Shown piece after piece: positions 45,699-54,389 of a stretch of 64,000 nt of DNA (position 1 is the stretch's first letter; each line of letters begins with the position of its first letter). Where the stretch lies: positions 150,658 to 214,657 of the forward strand of contig JAJYLH010000005.1 in NCBI GenBank assembly GCA_021787845.1, written 5' to 3'. The notes under the pieces were generated by a model. The model did no database searches. It was not told where the DNA came from and saw only the letters and a program-made list of their open reading frames with translations. The position numbers were made by a program, and so were the translations under genes. Origin of the DNA: Myxococcales bacterium (lineage in GTDB: Bacteria > Myxococcota > Myxococcia > Myxococcales > JAJYLH01).

Positions 45699-46325
45699 AT
45701 GGCCGACACGAACCCCAACGCCCGCCCGGTCTCCTTCGCCGACGACGACGCGCGGCAGGAGTATTTCGAGCGCAAAGCCAAGCGCCGGTACCGCTCCGAC
45801 GTGCGCAAGTACCGCCGCGAGGCCGAGGCCGACCACGCCGAGCTGAACCTGACGGCGATGATGGACATGATGACCATCCTCCTCGTCTTCCTCCTGAAGA
45901 GCTACGGCGCGAGCGGCATCAACGTCTCGATGAACAACGACCTGATGCCGCCCACCTCGACCTCGACCCTGATGGCCTTGCCGGCGGTGACGGTGACCAT
46001 CACCCGCAAGGACATCGCGGTAGGCGAGAGGGGTGTCGTTCAGCTCGCCGATGACGGGCAGTCGATTCCGCCCCAGTACATGAAAGGGCTCGTCATCGCG
46101 CCGGTGAAGAGCGCGCTCGACGGGGAAGTGAAGAAGCTGAACAACATCGCCAAGTACAACCCGGCGATGCGAGCGAAAGAAGGCACCGACAAGGACCCGA
46201 CGAAGATGCTGATCATCGTCGGGGACAAGCGGATGCCCTACAAGATACTCTTCAGCGTCCTGGGAACGGCCGGGCTCTCGGGCCTCAAGTACTTCAAGTT
46301 CCTGACCCTCAGCAGCAACTCCTGA
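45699..46325 (+). CDS. TolR/ExbD-family protein, second copy
   Basis: 208 residues. A long charged cytoplasmic N-terminus (FERKAKRRYRSDVRKYRREA) precedes ELNLTAMMDMMTILLVFLLKSY, the family helix with its conserved aspartate. The periplasmic domain contains KMLIIVGDKRMPYKILFSVLGTAG, the typical TolR end. It follows the first TolR-like gene by 24 bp. Two different TolR-like subunits with one TolQ-like subunit is the composition of gliding motors and of some Tol systems. Confidence 0.85.
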   Translation: MADTNPNARPVSFADDDARQEYFERKAKRRYRSDVRKYRREAEADHAELNLTAMMDMMTILLVFLLKSYGASGINVSMNNDLMPPTSTSTLMALPAVTVTITRKDIAVGERGVVQLADDGQSIPPQYMKGLVIAPVKSALDGEVKKLNNIAKYNPAMRAKEGTDKDPTKMLIIVGDKRMPYKILFSVLGTAGLSGLKYFKFLTLSSNS

Positions 46326-46340
46326 CCTGGGTCGCCCTCG

Positions 46341-47537
46341 ATGCAGCGCCGCCTCGTGCACCTGCGCTCGGCGGAAGATTCGCGCACCCTCTCGCGTCGC
46401 CTCGCTCGTCCGGTCGAGGACGACAACTTCCGCGGTTTCGCGGCGATGGCGCCGCTGCCATCCGAGGCCACGCTGCATCTCCTGCGCTCGTCGCTCGCGC
46501 GCGCGCCGGTGCGCGTGGTCGCGGGCGCGCGGGGGGTGGCGCTCGTGGGCGACCTGTTCTCGCTCTTCGCGGCCGGACGCGAGCTGAAGGAACGCGAGGA
46601 GCGCGTCGCCGCCGAGCTGGGAGAATGGATCGAGCACGCCGCGGCCGCGATCGACGGGCCTCCGGCACCGCTCCCGCTCGGCGGACGCCGGCTCGACTGG
46701 ACGCGGCCGGTGGTGATGGGCATCGTCAACGTCACGCCGGATTCTTTCAGCGACGGCGGGCGTTTTCTCACGCCCGACGCGGCGATCGCGCACGGCCTCG
46801 AGCTCGCCGCCGAGGGCGCGGACATCCTCGACGTCGGCGGGGAGTCGACGCGGCCACGCGGCCAGACCTACGGCGCGGGCGCGAGCGAAGTGCCGGCGGA
46901 CGAGGAGATCGCCCGCGTGGTGCCGGTCCTGCGCGGCCTCGAGGCGCGAACGGACGTGCCGCTCTCCGTCGACACCCGCAAGAGCATCGTCGCCCAGGCG
47001 GCGCTCGACGCCGGCGCCACGATGGTCAACGACATCACCGGCCTCTTGCACGACCCGGCCCTGGCGCAGGTCGTCTCCACGGCAGGGGTGCCGCTCTGCT
47101 TGATGCACACGCCGGCGGACGTCGAGAGCCTCGCGCACGAGGCGCCGAGCGAGGACGTTCTGGGCGAGGTGCTGAACGGGCTCACGCGATCGATCGATGC
47201 CGCGACGGCGGCGGGCGTCGAACGCGCGCGGTTGATCGTCGATCCCGGGATTGGCTTCGGCAAGACCGTCGCGGGAAATCTGCTGCTCTTGCACCACCTC
47301 GAGGCGATCGCCGCGCTGGGCCTGCCGGTTCTGGTCGGCGCGAGCCGCAAGTCGTCGATCGCCCGCGCGGGCAGCGGGACAGGTGAAGCGCTGCCGCTTG
47401 GCGAGCGCCTCTTCGCGAGCGTCGGCGCCGCGGTGGCCGCCTACCTCGGCGGCGCGCACCTGCTGCGGGTCCACGACGTGCGCGCCACCATCGAAGCGCT
47501 GCGCGTCGCGCAGGCCATTCGCACGGCGTTGGACTAG
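46341..47537 (+). CDS. folP: dihydropteroate synthase with N-terminal extension
   Basis: 398 residues, longer than the usual ~280. The catalytic domain begins near residue 125 with VVMGIVNVTPDSFSDGG, the first family signature, and continues with GADILDVGGESTRPRG near 155; LIVDPGIGFGKT and VGASRKSSIAR follow. Condenses 6-hydroxymethyl-dihydropterin pyrophosphate with p-aminobenzoate in folate synthesis. The first ~120 residues have no known catalytic motif. It starts 15 bp after the second TolR-like gene; folC is 10 kb away. Confidence 0.9.
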   Translation: MQRRLVHLRSAEDSRTLSRRLARPVEDDNFRGFAAMAPLPSEATLHLLRSSLARAPVRVVAGARGVALVGDLFSLFAAGRELKEREERVAAELGEWIEHAAAAIDGPPAPLPLGGRRLDWTRPVVMGIVNVTPDSFSDGGRFLTPDAAIAHGLELAAEGADILDVGGESTRPRGQTYGAGASEVPADEEIARVVPVLRGLEARTDVPLSVDTRKSIVAQAALDAGATMVNDITGLLHDPALAQVVSTAGVPLCLMHTPADVESLAHEAPSEDVLGEVLNGLTRSIDAATAAGVERARLIVDPGIGFGKTVAGNLLLLHHLEAIAALGLPVLVGASRKSSIARAGSGTGEALPLGERLFASVGAAVAAYLGGAHLLRVHDVRATIEALRVAQAIRTALD

Positions 47538-47582
47538 AGCCAGGAGAAAGCTTGGAGCCGGAGGCGCGTCCAGCTTCCGGTG

Positions 47583-48362
47583 CTACCGGGTCCGCTCCGC
47601 CTCGGCGAGAGCGCCGCCGTGGAACTTCTCGAGGACGGCGTCGAGCGACCCGATGGCGAAGTCCGCTTCGATCTTCACGGGAATCCGGCGGGCGTCGTCC
47701 GAGAGCCACACGGTGATTTCCCGGTCGGACGCGAACTTGCCCTTGAAGAACGTGCGGCAGCGCAGAACCACGGTCGGGAACGAACCGGCGTCGGTCGAGA
47801 CCCGCTCGTGTCCGATGACGCGCGCGTCGAGAAACCACGACTTCGTTCCGGTGAAGATGGGGATACGGACAGCGCTCCCGCCCAGCGGCTCCGACCGCAG
47901 CCGGAAAATCGCCGCCAGCATGTCCATCGCGCCCGGAAGAATCGGCCGGATCGCGATCTTCGCGCGTCCCGCCAGCACCGTGCGCATGAACGCGGCCTGG
48001 CCGAAGTAGCGCGCGTGCTCCTCGTGCGGACGGCCGTGGACCGTGTCTTTCAAGTCGTATCCGAGCGAGTCGTTCGCCGCCGGATCGAAGTGCGACACGA
48101 ACGATTCGTCGAGGGCGTACATCCAGCCGACGAGCCCGGTGGTCTTCAGATGCATCTCGAGCGGCCAGGTCGAGACGCCGTCGAGCTGCCCCTGGCCGAC
48201 CGCGACGCGCAGGTCGCCCGCGGGCAAGCCGAGCAGATGCACCTTCATCACGAAGTCTTCGCCCGGCTCGAACGGAAGCGCCCGCGCGCGCCCCGCCATC
48301 GTCGCGACGCCGAGCAGCAGCGCCGCCATAACGCATCGTCCTGCCGCGCGTCGGGTCACCAT
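47583..48362 (-). CDS. DUF3108-like periplasmic protein
   Basis: 259 residues from the ATG at 48362, chosen because it gives a clean signal peptide (MVTRRAAGRCVMAALLLGVATMAGRARA); the ORF start lies 132 bp upstream. The body shows the DUF3108 layout: FEPGEDFVMKVHLLGLPAGDL at the start, a central RTFFKGKFASDREITVWLSDD segment, and RIPVKIEADFAIGSLDAVL at the end. Function of the family is unknown; it is predicted to be beta-rich and exported. Convergent with folP. Confidence 0.7.
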   Translation of the reverse strand: MVTRRAAGRCVMAALLLGVATMAGRARALPFEPGEDFVMKVHLLGLPAGDLRVAVGQGQLDGVSTWPLEMHLKTTGLVGWMYALDESFVSHFDPAANDSLGYDLKDTVHGRPHEEHARYFGQAAFMRTVLAGRAKIAIRPILPGAMDMLAAIFRLRSEPLGGSAVRIPIFTGTKSWFLDARVIGHERVSTDAGSFPTVVLRCRTFFKGKFASDREITVWLSDDARRIPVKIEADFAIGSLDAVLEKFHGGALAEAERTR

Positions 48363-48548
48363 CGGCGCCACCACTCTGCCTCTGACGGCGCATCGCCGTC
48401 GGACCTTCAACCGGCCTTTGCGCCAACCGTGCCAGCTTGAAAGCGACGGCCCGCACGCCCCAAATGACGTTAGCCGCGAGCTTTCGAAGTCCACGCGATC
48501 CGTATCACACCGCGGGATCGCGACAGCCAGGTCACAGGGTCGGAACGC

Positions 48549-50588
48549 TCAGGCGCGTTGCTTCGCGAGCGCCATCAGCTTCGCCTGGCTGCCGACGTCG
48601 CGGCTGGCAGCGCTCGGCTGGCGCTGAACGTACGACCCGTCCGCGCGCATGTCCCACGCCTGCCGCCGGTCGCCGAGCTGCAGCGATAGAACCTCCCACA
48701 ACCGCTCGCGCAAGGCGCGGTCGTCGACCGGCACGCACGCCTCGACGCGCGTATGCAGGTTGCGATGCATCCAGTCGGCGCTGCCGATGAAGAACTCGCC
48801 GTCGAGCGGATCCGGCGCGCCCGCGGCGAAGTGAAAAATGCGCCCGTGCTCGAGGAGGCGCCCGACGATGCTGGTGACGCGCAGGTTCTCGGTCAACCCG
48901 CCGACGCCCGGCGGGAGCGTGGCGAACCCGCGAACGATGAGGTCGATGGGGACGCCCGCCCGCGAGGCGGCGACCAGCGCCTCCTCGATCTCGCGATCCT
49001 CGAGGCTGTTCATCTTGGCGACGATCCGCGCGGGCCGTCCGGCGCGCGCGTTGTCCGCCTCGCGGGCGATGCGCTCGAGAAACGCGTCGCGCATGCGCTC
49101 GGGCGCGACGAGGAGCCGCCGGTAGTCGCGGTGCAGCGACCGGCCGGTGAGGTGGTTGAACAGATCGATGGCGTCCTGGGTGAGGTCGGAACGCGCGGTG
49201 AAGAGGCCGAAGTCGGTGTAGAGGAGCGCTGTCTTGGGGTTGTAGTTGCCGGTCCCGATGTGCGCGTAGCTCCGGATGCCCTCCGGCTCCTCGCGCACGA
49301 CGAGCACGAGCTTGCAGTGCGTCTTCAACCCGACGACGCCGTAGACGACGTGGACGCCCGCCTTCTCCAAGGTCCGCGCGACGGCGATGTTGCGCTCCTC
49401 GTCGAAGCGCGCCTTGAGCTCGACGACGCAGACCACCTGCTTGCCGCTCTCGGCCGCGCGCTGCAGATGGGTAAGGAAAGGGCTGCCGTCCCCCGTGCGG
49501 TAGAGGGTCATCTTCAGCGCGCGCACCTTCGGGTCGTCCGCCGCCGTCGCGACGAAGCGCTCGACGGTCTCGGTGAAGCTCTCGTACGGATGGTGGACGA
49601 GGACGTCGCTCGCGCGCAGGGTCGCGAAGATCGACGACTCGGGCCTCGCGAACGCCGGCGGAATCGTCGGCGTCCACGGCTCGTACTTCAGCTTCGGCCG
49701 CGCGAGCTCCACGATCGGCCGCAGCGTCGAGTAGTCGAGCTCGCCTTCCAGCTCGTAGACGTCGTCGGCGCCGAGCTCCAGCTCGGTCTGCAGAAAATCG
49801 AGAATCCGCGGAGGTGGCGCGCGCGCGTGCTCCAGCCGCACCACCGGCGCGAACCGGCGCTCGCGCAGTTCGCCCGCGACCTCTTCCAGCACGTCCGCCA
49901 CGTCGTCGGCGTCGTCGCGCTCGATGTCGGACGAACGCGTCACGCGAAACGGCATCGTCGCGACAACGCGCATCCCGGGAAAAAGGCGGTCGAGATGGCG
50001 GGCGACGAGCTCGACCAGGTTGACGAAATGGACTTCGTCGCCGCGCGATTCGACCGCCACCCAGTGCGGGAGCGAGCGCGGAACTTTCACCCGGGCGAAG
50101 AGCGGCTCGTCGGCGCGGTCGGGATGGTCGAGGAGCACGCCGAGCGAAATCGAGAGGTTCGAGACCAGCGGAAACGGGTGGCCGGGATCGACCGCGAGCG
50201 GCGTCAGCACCGGGAAGACCTGACGGGCGAAGAACGTCGCGGCGGCCTGGCGCTCGGGTTCGTCGAGCGCGTCGTAGGCGAGCAGGTGGATGCCCCTTTG
50301 CGCGAGCGCTGGCCGGATCGATCGCGCGAAGCAGCTCGCCTGGTCGAGGAGCAGCGAGAGCGTCTTCGCGCGCAGGGTCCGGCGCAGCTCGGAGTTGTCG
50401 ACGCCGGCCGCCGCCTGCCGGGCGAGGGCGCCGATGCGCTTCATGAAGAATTCGTCGAGGTTCGAGGTGAAGATGCCGAGGAAGCGCACGCGCTCGAGCA
50501 GAGGCGTGCGCTCGTCCATCGCCTCGTGCAGGACGCGGCGGTTGAACTCGAGCCACTGGACGTCGCGGTCGAGCAGCGGGAGGTCCAC
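48549..50588 (-). CDS. ppk1: polyphosphate kinase 1
   Basis: 679 residues, normal length. Polymerises the terminal phosphate of ATP into polyphosphate, reversibly. The N-terminal domain starts LDRDVQWLEFNRRVL with SNLDEFFMKRIG near residue 45. The catalytic C-terminal half has the phospho-histidine region SYAHIGTGNYNPKTALLYTD near residue 440 and ARIVAKMNSLEDREI near 525. Divergent from the FHA gene. The dense minus-strand codon bias rules out the plus-strand 615-residue shadow ORF. Confidence 0.95.
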   Translation of the reverse strand: MDLPLLDRDVQWLEFNRRVLHEAMDERTPLLERVRFLGIFTSNLDEFFMKRIGALARQAAAGVDNSELRRTLRAKTLSLLLDQASCFARSIRPALAQRGIHLLAYDALDEPERQAAATFFARQVFPVLTPLAVDPGHPFPLVSNLSISLGVLLDHPDRADEPLFARVKVPRSLPHWVAVESRGDEVHFVNLVELVARHLDRLFPGMRVVATMPFRVTRSSDIERDDADDVADVLEEVAGELRERRFAPVVRLEHARAPPPRILDFLQTELELGADDVYELEGELDYSTLRPIVELARPKLKYEPWTPTIPPAFARPESSIFATLRASDVLVHHPYESFTETVERFVATAADDPKVRALKMTLYRTGDGSPFLTHLQRAAESGKQVVCVVELKARFDEERNIAVARTLEKAGVHVVYGVVGLKTHCKLVLVVREEPEGIRSYAHIGTGNYNPKTALLYTDFGLFTARSDLTQDAIDLFNHLTGRSLHRDYRRLLVAPERMRDAFLERIAREADNARAGRPARIVAKMNSLEDREIEEALVAASRAGVPIDLIVRGFATLPPGVGGLTENLRVTSIVGRLLEHGRIFHFAAGAPDPLDGEFFIGSADWMHRNLHTRVEACVPVDDRALRERLWEVLSLQLGDRRQAWDMRADGSYVQRQPSAASRDVGSQAKLMALAKQRA

Positions 50589-50731
50589 GCGAAAACCTAG
50601 GCGCTCGGACCGGCATCGCGCGCGAAGCGCCGGCGCGGCGACGGCCCGCGCCGAGCTGGCGCTCGCGGCTTGAAATCCACTCGGTCTTCGGGTTTCCTCG
50701 CGTGTTCGTCTCTCTTCGCGCGAGGATTTCG

Positions 50732-51733
50732 ATGCCGGCGCTGCAGCTACTGACGGGTTCGCTGACGGGCCAGACGTTCGAGCTGGGCGCGGAGCCGGTC
50801 CTGATCGGGCGCGGGCCGCGCAGCAACATCGTGCTCGGCGACGCCGGCGTCTCCACCCGCCATGCGACCGTCTGGACTCAGCAGGAGCGCTGGTACGTGG
50901 CGGACCTGGGCTCGACCAACGGAACCTTCCTCAACGGGCAAGAGCTGACGGCGCAGAAGGCGTTCGCGCTCCACGACGGCGACCAACTCGCCTTCGGCAA
51001 CGTGCAGGCCGCGTTCGCGCTCGCGCTTTCGGCGCCGGGGCTGGAGGAAGCTTCCGTCGAGGTGCGCGACGACCTGTCGAGCGCGCCCGCGCTCGCGGCG
51101 GATGAGCCGGGACCTTCGCCCTCGGCGACGGCGATCCTCAGCTCGGACGTGCTCAAGCCTCGCGGGAGCGGCGCCGAAGACCCGCAGGTCGCGACGTTGA
51201 AGGCGGAAGTCGCTCGGCTCGAGCAGGCGGCGCGCGAGACCGCCGAGGAGCAAGATCGCGCGCTGTGGAGGCTGCGCGAGGAGCTGGCCGCCCAGGACGC
51301 GGAGCAGCGGGCGCAGCTCGCGGCGCGCACGCAGGCCGCCGAGGAGCGGCAGCGGTCCCTCGAGGCGGAGCTCCAGGAGCTGAAGTCGAAGCCGAGTGGC
51401 AGCGGCGCCGAGGGTTCGAGCCTGGAGCCGTTGCGTGCGTTCTTTTCCGAGGTGCTGGAAAACGTGAACGGCGACGTCAGCGTCCTGCGGCGGAACGCGG
51501 AAATCCTGAAGGGCTACATCGACGACGTGCAGAAAGTGGCGGAGCTCGTGACCGGGCTGGACACGAGCGGTCTCGACCCCGCCGCGCAGGCGCGCTACCG
51601 CGAGGCGGTCGAAGAAATCGCCCCGGACACCATCGCCCAGAACATGCAGGCCATCGGCGTCGAGAACGCAGACACCATCGCGCGCGCCAAGGCGCTCGTG
51701 CAGGAGATGAAGGAAGCGCTGGCCAAGAGCTGA
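50732..51733 (+). CDS. FHA-domain protein with coiled coil
   Basis: 333 residues from the ATG at 50732 (AGGA upstream). Residues 1-95 form an FHA phosphothreonine-binding domain: LIGRGPRSNIVLGD, STRHATV and DLGSTNGTFLNG are the canonical Gly-Arg, Ser-x-x-His and Asn-Gly positions. An acidic linker follows, then a coiled coil at about 155-235 rich in Glu, Gln and Arg, and a helical end. No membrane segment. In this kinase-rich genome it probably reads Ser/Thr kinase output. udk starts 25 bp later. Confidence 0.88.
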   Translation: MPALQLLTGSLTGQTFELGAEPVLIGRGPRSNIVLGDAGVSTRHATVWTQQERWYVADLGSTNGTFLNGQELTAQKAFALHDGDQLAFGNVQAAFALALSAPGLEEASVEVRDDLSSAPALAADEPGPSPSATAILSSDVLKPRGSGAEDPQVATLKAEVARLEQAARETAEEQDRALWRLREELAAQDAEQRAQLAARTQAAEERQRSLEAELQELKSKPSGSGAEGSSLEPLRAFFSEVLENVNGDVSVLRRNAEILKGYIDDVQKVAELVTGLDTSGLDPAAQARYREAVEEIAPDTIAQNMQAIGVENADTIARAKALVQEMKEALAKS

Positions 51734-51758
51734 TGGCTCCCGTGCTACTTTCCTGAGC

Positions 51759-52391
51759 ATGGCATGCACCGTCGTCGGCATCGCGGGAGGCACGGGCTCG
51801 GGGAAGACCACGGTCGCGCAGCGCATCGCCGCGACGCTGCCGCCGGAGAGCGTCTGCATCATCGAATACGACGCCTACTACCGTGACCGGCCGGACCTCT
51901 CGTTCGACGAGCGCGCGCAGCTCAACTTCGATCATCCGGACGCGCTGGAGACCGAGCTGCTGGTCGATCACCTGGAGAAGCTGCGCTCGGGCGTCCCGGT
52001 GGAGGTGCCCAGCTACGACTTCGTCCACCACCGCCGTCAGGCGGAGCACCGGCACCAGAAGCCGACGCCGGTGGTCATCGTCGAGGGCATCCTGGTCTTC
52101 GTCGACTCGCGGCTGCGGCGTCTCCTGGACATCCGGCTTTTCGTCGACACCGACACCGACCTGCGGGTGTTCCGTCGCATCCGCCGCGACCTGGAGCAGC
52201 GCGGCCGGACCTTCGAGTCGATTCGCGACCAGTACTACCGGACCGTCCGGCCGATGCACCAGCAGTTCGTCGAGCCGTCGAAGAAATGGGCGGACCTGAT
52301 CATCCCCGAGGGCGGAAACAACCAGATTGCGCTCGACCTCGTGTGCGCGAAGCTCCAGAGCGTCGTGCGCGAGGCGGCCGAACGCGGGTAG
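51759..52391 (+). CDS. udk: uridine kinase
   Basis: 210 residues, one P-loop domain. GIAGGTGSGKTTVAQ at the N-terminus binds ATP; EYDAYYRD near 40 and FDHPDALETELL near 55 are the nucleoside-contact segments; VIVEGILVF near 105 carries the Walker B-like acid. Phosphorylates uridine and cytidine in pyrimidine salvage. It follows the FHA gene on the same strand and faces asnS across a repeat element. Confidence 0.92.
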   Translation: MACTVVGIAGGTGSGKTTVAQRIAATLPPESVCIIEYDAYYRDRPDLSFDERAQLNFDHPDALETELLVDHLEKLRSGVPVEVPSYDFVHHRRQAEHRHQKPTPVVIVEGILVFVDSRLRRLLDIRLFVDTDTDLRVFRRIRRDLEQRGRTFESIRDQYYRTVRPMHQQFVEPSKKWADLIIPEGGNNQIALDLVCAKLQSVVREAAERG

Positions 52392-52438
52392 GCGGCATCT
52401 ATCGTCTCGCGCCCGCGCGCGATTCCCACACATCGCGT

Positions 52439-52480
52439 GATCCGACCGATCCGTCCGATCCGACCGATCGGTCCGATCGG
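52439..52480. repeat. GATCSGACC-family intergenic repeat, copy D
   Basis: Four to five degenerate 9-bp units end in ACCGATCGGTCC and a further CCGATCGG, between the convergent udk and asnS genes. The core ACCGATCGGTCC is also present in copy C. Confidence 0.75.
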
Positions 52481-52566
52481 CGCGCGGGTTCCGCGATCAC
52501 GCCGGCGCCGGTGACTCGCGGATGGCCTGAACCGGAAAGCCGGCCCGCGGCGAAGTCCTGCCCGCG

Positions 52567-53874
52567 CTACGGCTTGAGCCGCTCCATCGTCCGGGCGAAG
52601 GGAATCGTCTCCCGCACGTGATGGATGCCGCAGAGGTACGCGACGGTCCGCTCGACGCCGAGACCGAAGCCGGCGTGCGGCACGGATCCGTACCGGCGCA
52701 GGTCCAGGTACCAATCGAACGCCTCGACCGGCAGTTTCGCGTCGCGGATGCGCTGGACGAGCGTGTCGTAGTCCTCTTCGCGCTGGCCGCCGCCGATGAT
52801 TTCGCCGTAACCCTCGGGCGCGAGGACGTCGAGGCCCAGAGCGTACTTCCCGGTCGCGTCGCGCTTGAAGTAGAACGCCTTCATCTCCGCCGGGAAGTGG
52901 TGGACGATCACCGGCCGGTCGAACATGTTCGCGAGGAGCGTTTCCTCGTCGCCGCCGATGTCGTCGCCCCACTTGATGGGCGTATCCGGCCGCGCCGTCT
53001 TCAACCGGTCGATCGCCTCGTCGTAGGTGATGCGCGGGAACGGCGGGGTCGCGTTTTCCAGCTTGGTCACGTCTCGTTCGAGCACGCTCACCAGCTCCTG
53101 GCGGTGTTTCGCGAGCACCGTCCGGACGACGTGCCCGATGAGCTGCTCCGCGAGCTCCATGTCGCCCGCGAGGTCCATGAACGCGACCTCCGGCTCGACC
53201 ATCCAGAATTCGGTCAGGTGGCGGCGGGTCTTCGACTTCTCGGCGCGGAAGGTGGGCCCGAAAACGTACGCTTTTCCGACCGCCATCGCCGCGGCCTCGC
53301 CGTAGAGCTGCCCCGACTGCGTCAGGTACGCCTTGCCCAGGTCGAAATAAGGCACTTCGAAGAGCGTGCTCGTCCCCTCGCACGCGGCGGGCGTGAACAT
53401 CGGCGCGTCGACCAGGGTGAACCCGCGCTCGTCGAAGAAATCGCGGATGGCCTTGACCACCGTGTGCCGGACGCCGAGGATGACGCGCTGCCGGCTGGAG
53501 CGCAGCCACAGGTGGCGGTTGTCCATCAGGAACGCGACGCCGTGCTCCTTGTGGCCGAGCGGATAGTCGGGCGCGGCCTCGCTGACGACCTCCATCGCCT
53601 TCGCGGAAAGCTCGAAGCCGATGGGGCTGCGCGGGTCCTTCTTGACGACGCCGGTGAGGCTGAGCGCGCTCTCCTGGTTCAGATGGTCGGCGCGCTTGAA
53701 CGTCTCCTCGTCGAAATCGCCCTTGAACAGGACGCACTGGATGCTCCCGGTCCCGTCCCGGAGCTGGAGGAAGTGCAGCTTGCCGCTCGACCGGCGATTC
53801 GCGAGCCAGCCCCGGAGCGTCACCTCTTGGCCTTCGTAGTGGGCGATATCGGCGATGTAGACGTGCGCGGCCAT
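52567..53874 (-). CDS. asnS: asparaginyl-tRNA synthetase
   Basis: 435 residues, class IIb. N-terminal OB-fold anticodon domain ([27 protein letters not shown]) to about 110. Motif 2 is [21 protein letters not shown] near residue 215 and motif 3 is [13 protein letters not shown] near 410. [20 protein letters not shown]-like active-site segment is present ([18 protein letters not shown]). Charges tRNA-Asn. It is divergent from the metallo-beta-lactamase gene across the 1.1-kb repeat region. Confidence 0.95.
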   Translation of the reverse strand: MAAHVYIADIAHYEGQEVTLRGWLANRRSSGKLHFLQLRDGTGSIQCVLFKGDFDEETFKRADHLNQESALSLTGVVKKDPRSPIGFELSAKAMEVVSEAAPDYPLGHKEHGVAFLMDNRHLWLRSSRQRVILGVRHTVVKAIRDFFDERGFTLVDAPMFTPAACEGTSTLFEVPYFDLGKAYLTQSGQLYGEAAAMAVGKAYVFGPTFRAEKSKTRRHLTEFWMVEPEVAFMDLAGDMELAEQLIGHVVRTVLAKHRQELVSVLERDVTKLENATPPFPRITYDEAIDRLKTARPDTPIKWGDDIGGDEETLLANMFDRPVIVHHFPAEMKAFYFKRDATGKYALGLDVLAPEGYGEIIGGGQREEDYDTLVQRIRDAKLPVEAFDWYLDLRRYGSVPHAGFGLGVERTVAYLCGIHHVRETIPFARTMERLKP

Positions 53875-54012
53875 GGCGTTCCCTCGAAAAAAAGGCGAGG
53901 GAACATAGCGGAAGCATCGCGAGCGCTCAAGCGGCCCGGGCCCGCGGCCGTCTGGCTCGCCCCGGCGTCACTGCGGGGGCTTGGCCGGCACGCGGTCCTC
54001 GAAAAGCTCGAC

Positions 54013-54021
54013 TTATCCACA
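54013..54021 (+). promoter_or_regulatory. perfect DnaA box, first copy
   Basis: TTATCCACA, identical to the strongest E. coli DnaA box, in the first A unit. The chance expectation for this 9-mer in 64 kb of such GC-rich DNA is well below one. Confidence 0.5.
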
Positions 54022-54094
54022 GGCCGCGGTACAAGGTCGTCGAAAGACGTAACTTTTACCGATTGTGCGGCGCAGGCTCCCCGAAAAGCTCGAC

Positions 54095-54103
54095 TTATCC
54101 ACA
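54095..54103 (+). promoter_or_regulatory. perfect DnaA box, second copy
   Basis: TTATCCACA in the second A unit, 82 bp from the first and in the same orientation. Whether DnaA binds is untested; the second copy arises from duplication of the dimer. Confidence 0.5.
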
Positions 54104-54381
54104 GGCTGCGCTGCAAGGACCTCGAAAGACGTAACTTTTACCGACCGTGCGCGACGGGTTCCCCGAAAACGACACTTTCCGACGACCTCGCGCCACCGGC
54201 TCCTCGAAAACGACACTTTTCGGCGACCTCGCGCCACCGGCTCCTCGAAAACGATGCTTTTCGACGACCTCGCGCGACGAGGTCCCCGAAAACGACACTT
54301 TTCGACGACCCCGCGCCACCAGCTCCCCGAAAACGACACTTTTCGACGACCCTGCGCGACGAGGTTCCCGAAAACGACACT

Positions 54382-54389
54382 TTCCGGCG
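54382..54389 (+). repeat. left 8-bp target duplication (TTCCGGCG)
   Basis: Identical to 54831-54838. The two copies flank the foldback element and correspond to one position inside the 41-bp C unit. Confidence 0.75.

Larger units (their letters stand above)
53996..54389. repeat. 41-bp tandem array, order A-B-A-B-C-C-C-C-C plus interrupted C
   Basis: Nine complete 41-bp units and a tenth that is split by an insertion. Units start at 53996, 54037, 54078, 54119, 54160, 54201, 54242, 54283 and 54324; the split unit starts at 54365. Each begins with a TCCYCGAAAA-like segment. Type A carries TTATCCACA, type B carries CGTAACTTTTACC, type C carries CGAAAACGACACTTTTCG, which is itself a 6-bp inverted repeat. 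The first four units form two 82-bp A-B dimers. The unit boundaries were counted by hand and fit exactly. Confidence 0.92.

Noticed and set aside
48753-50600. 615-residue plus-strand ORF opposite ppk1
   Set aside because: Antisense shadow of polyphosphate kinase with Arg/Val/Glu bias typical of reverse frames.
53996-54389. possible CRISPR array
   Set aside because: The 41-bp units abut with no unique spacers between them and no cas gene is present; it is a simple tandem array.
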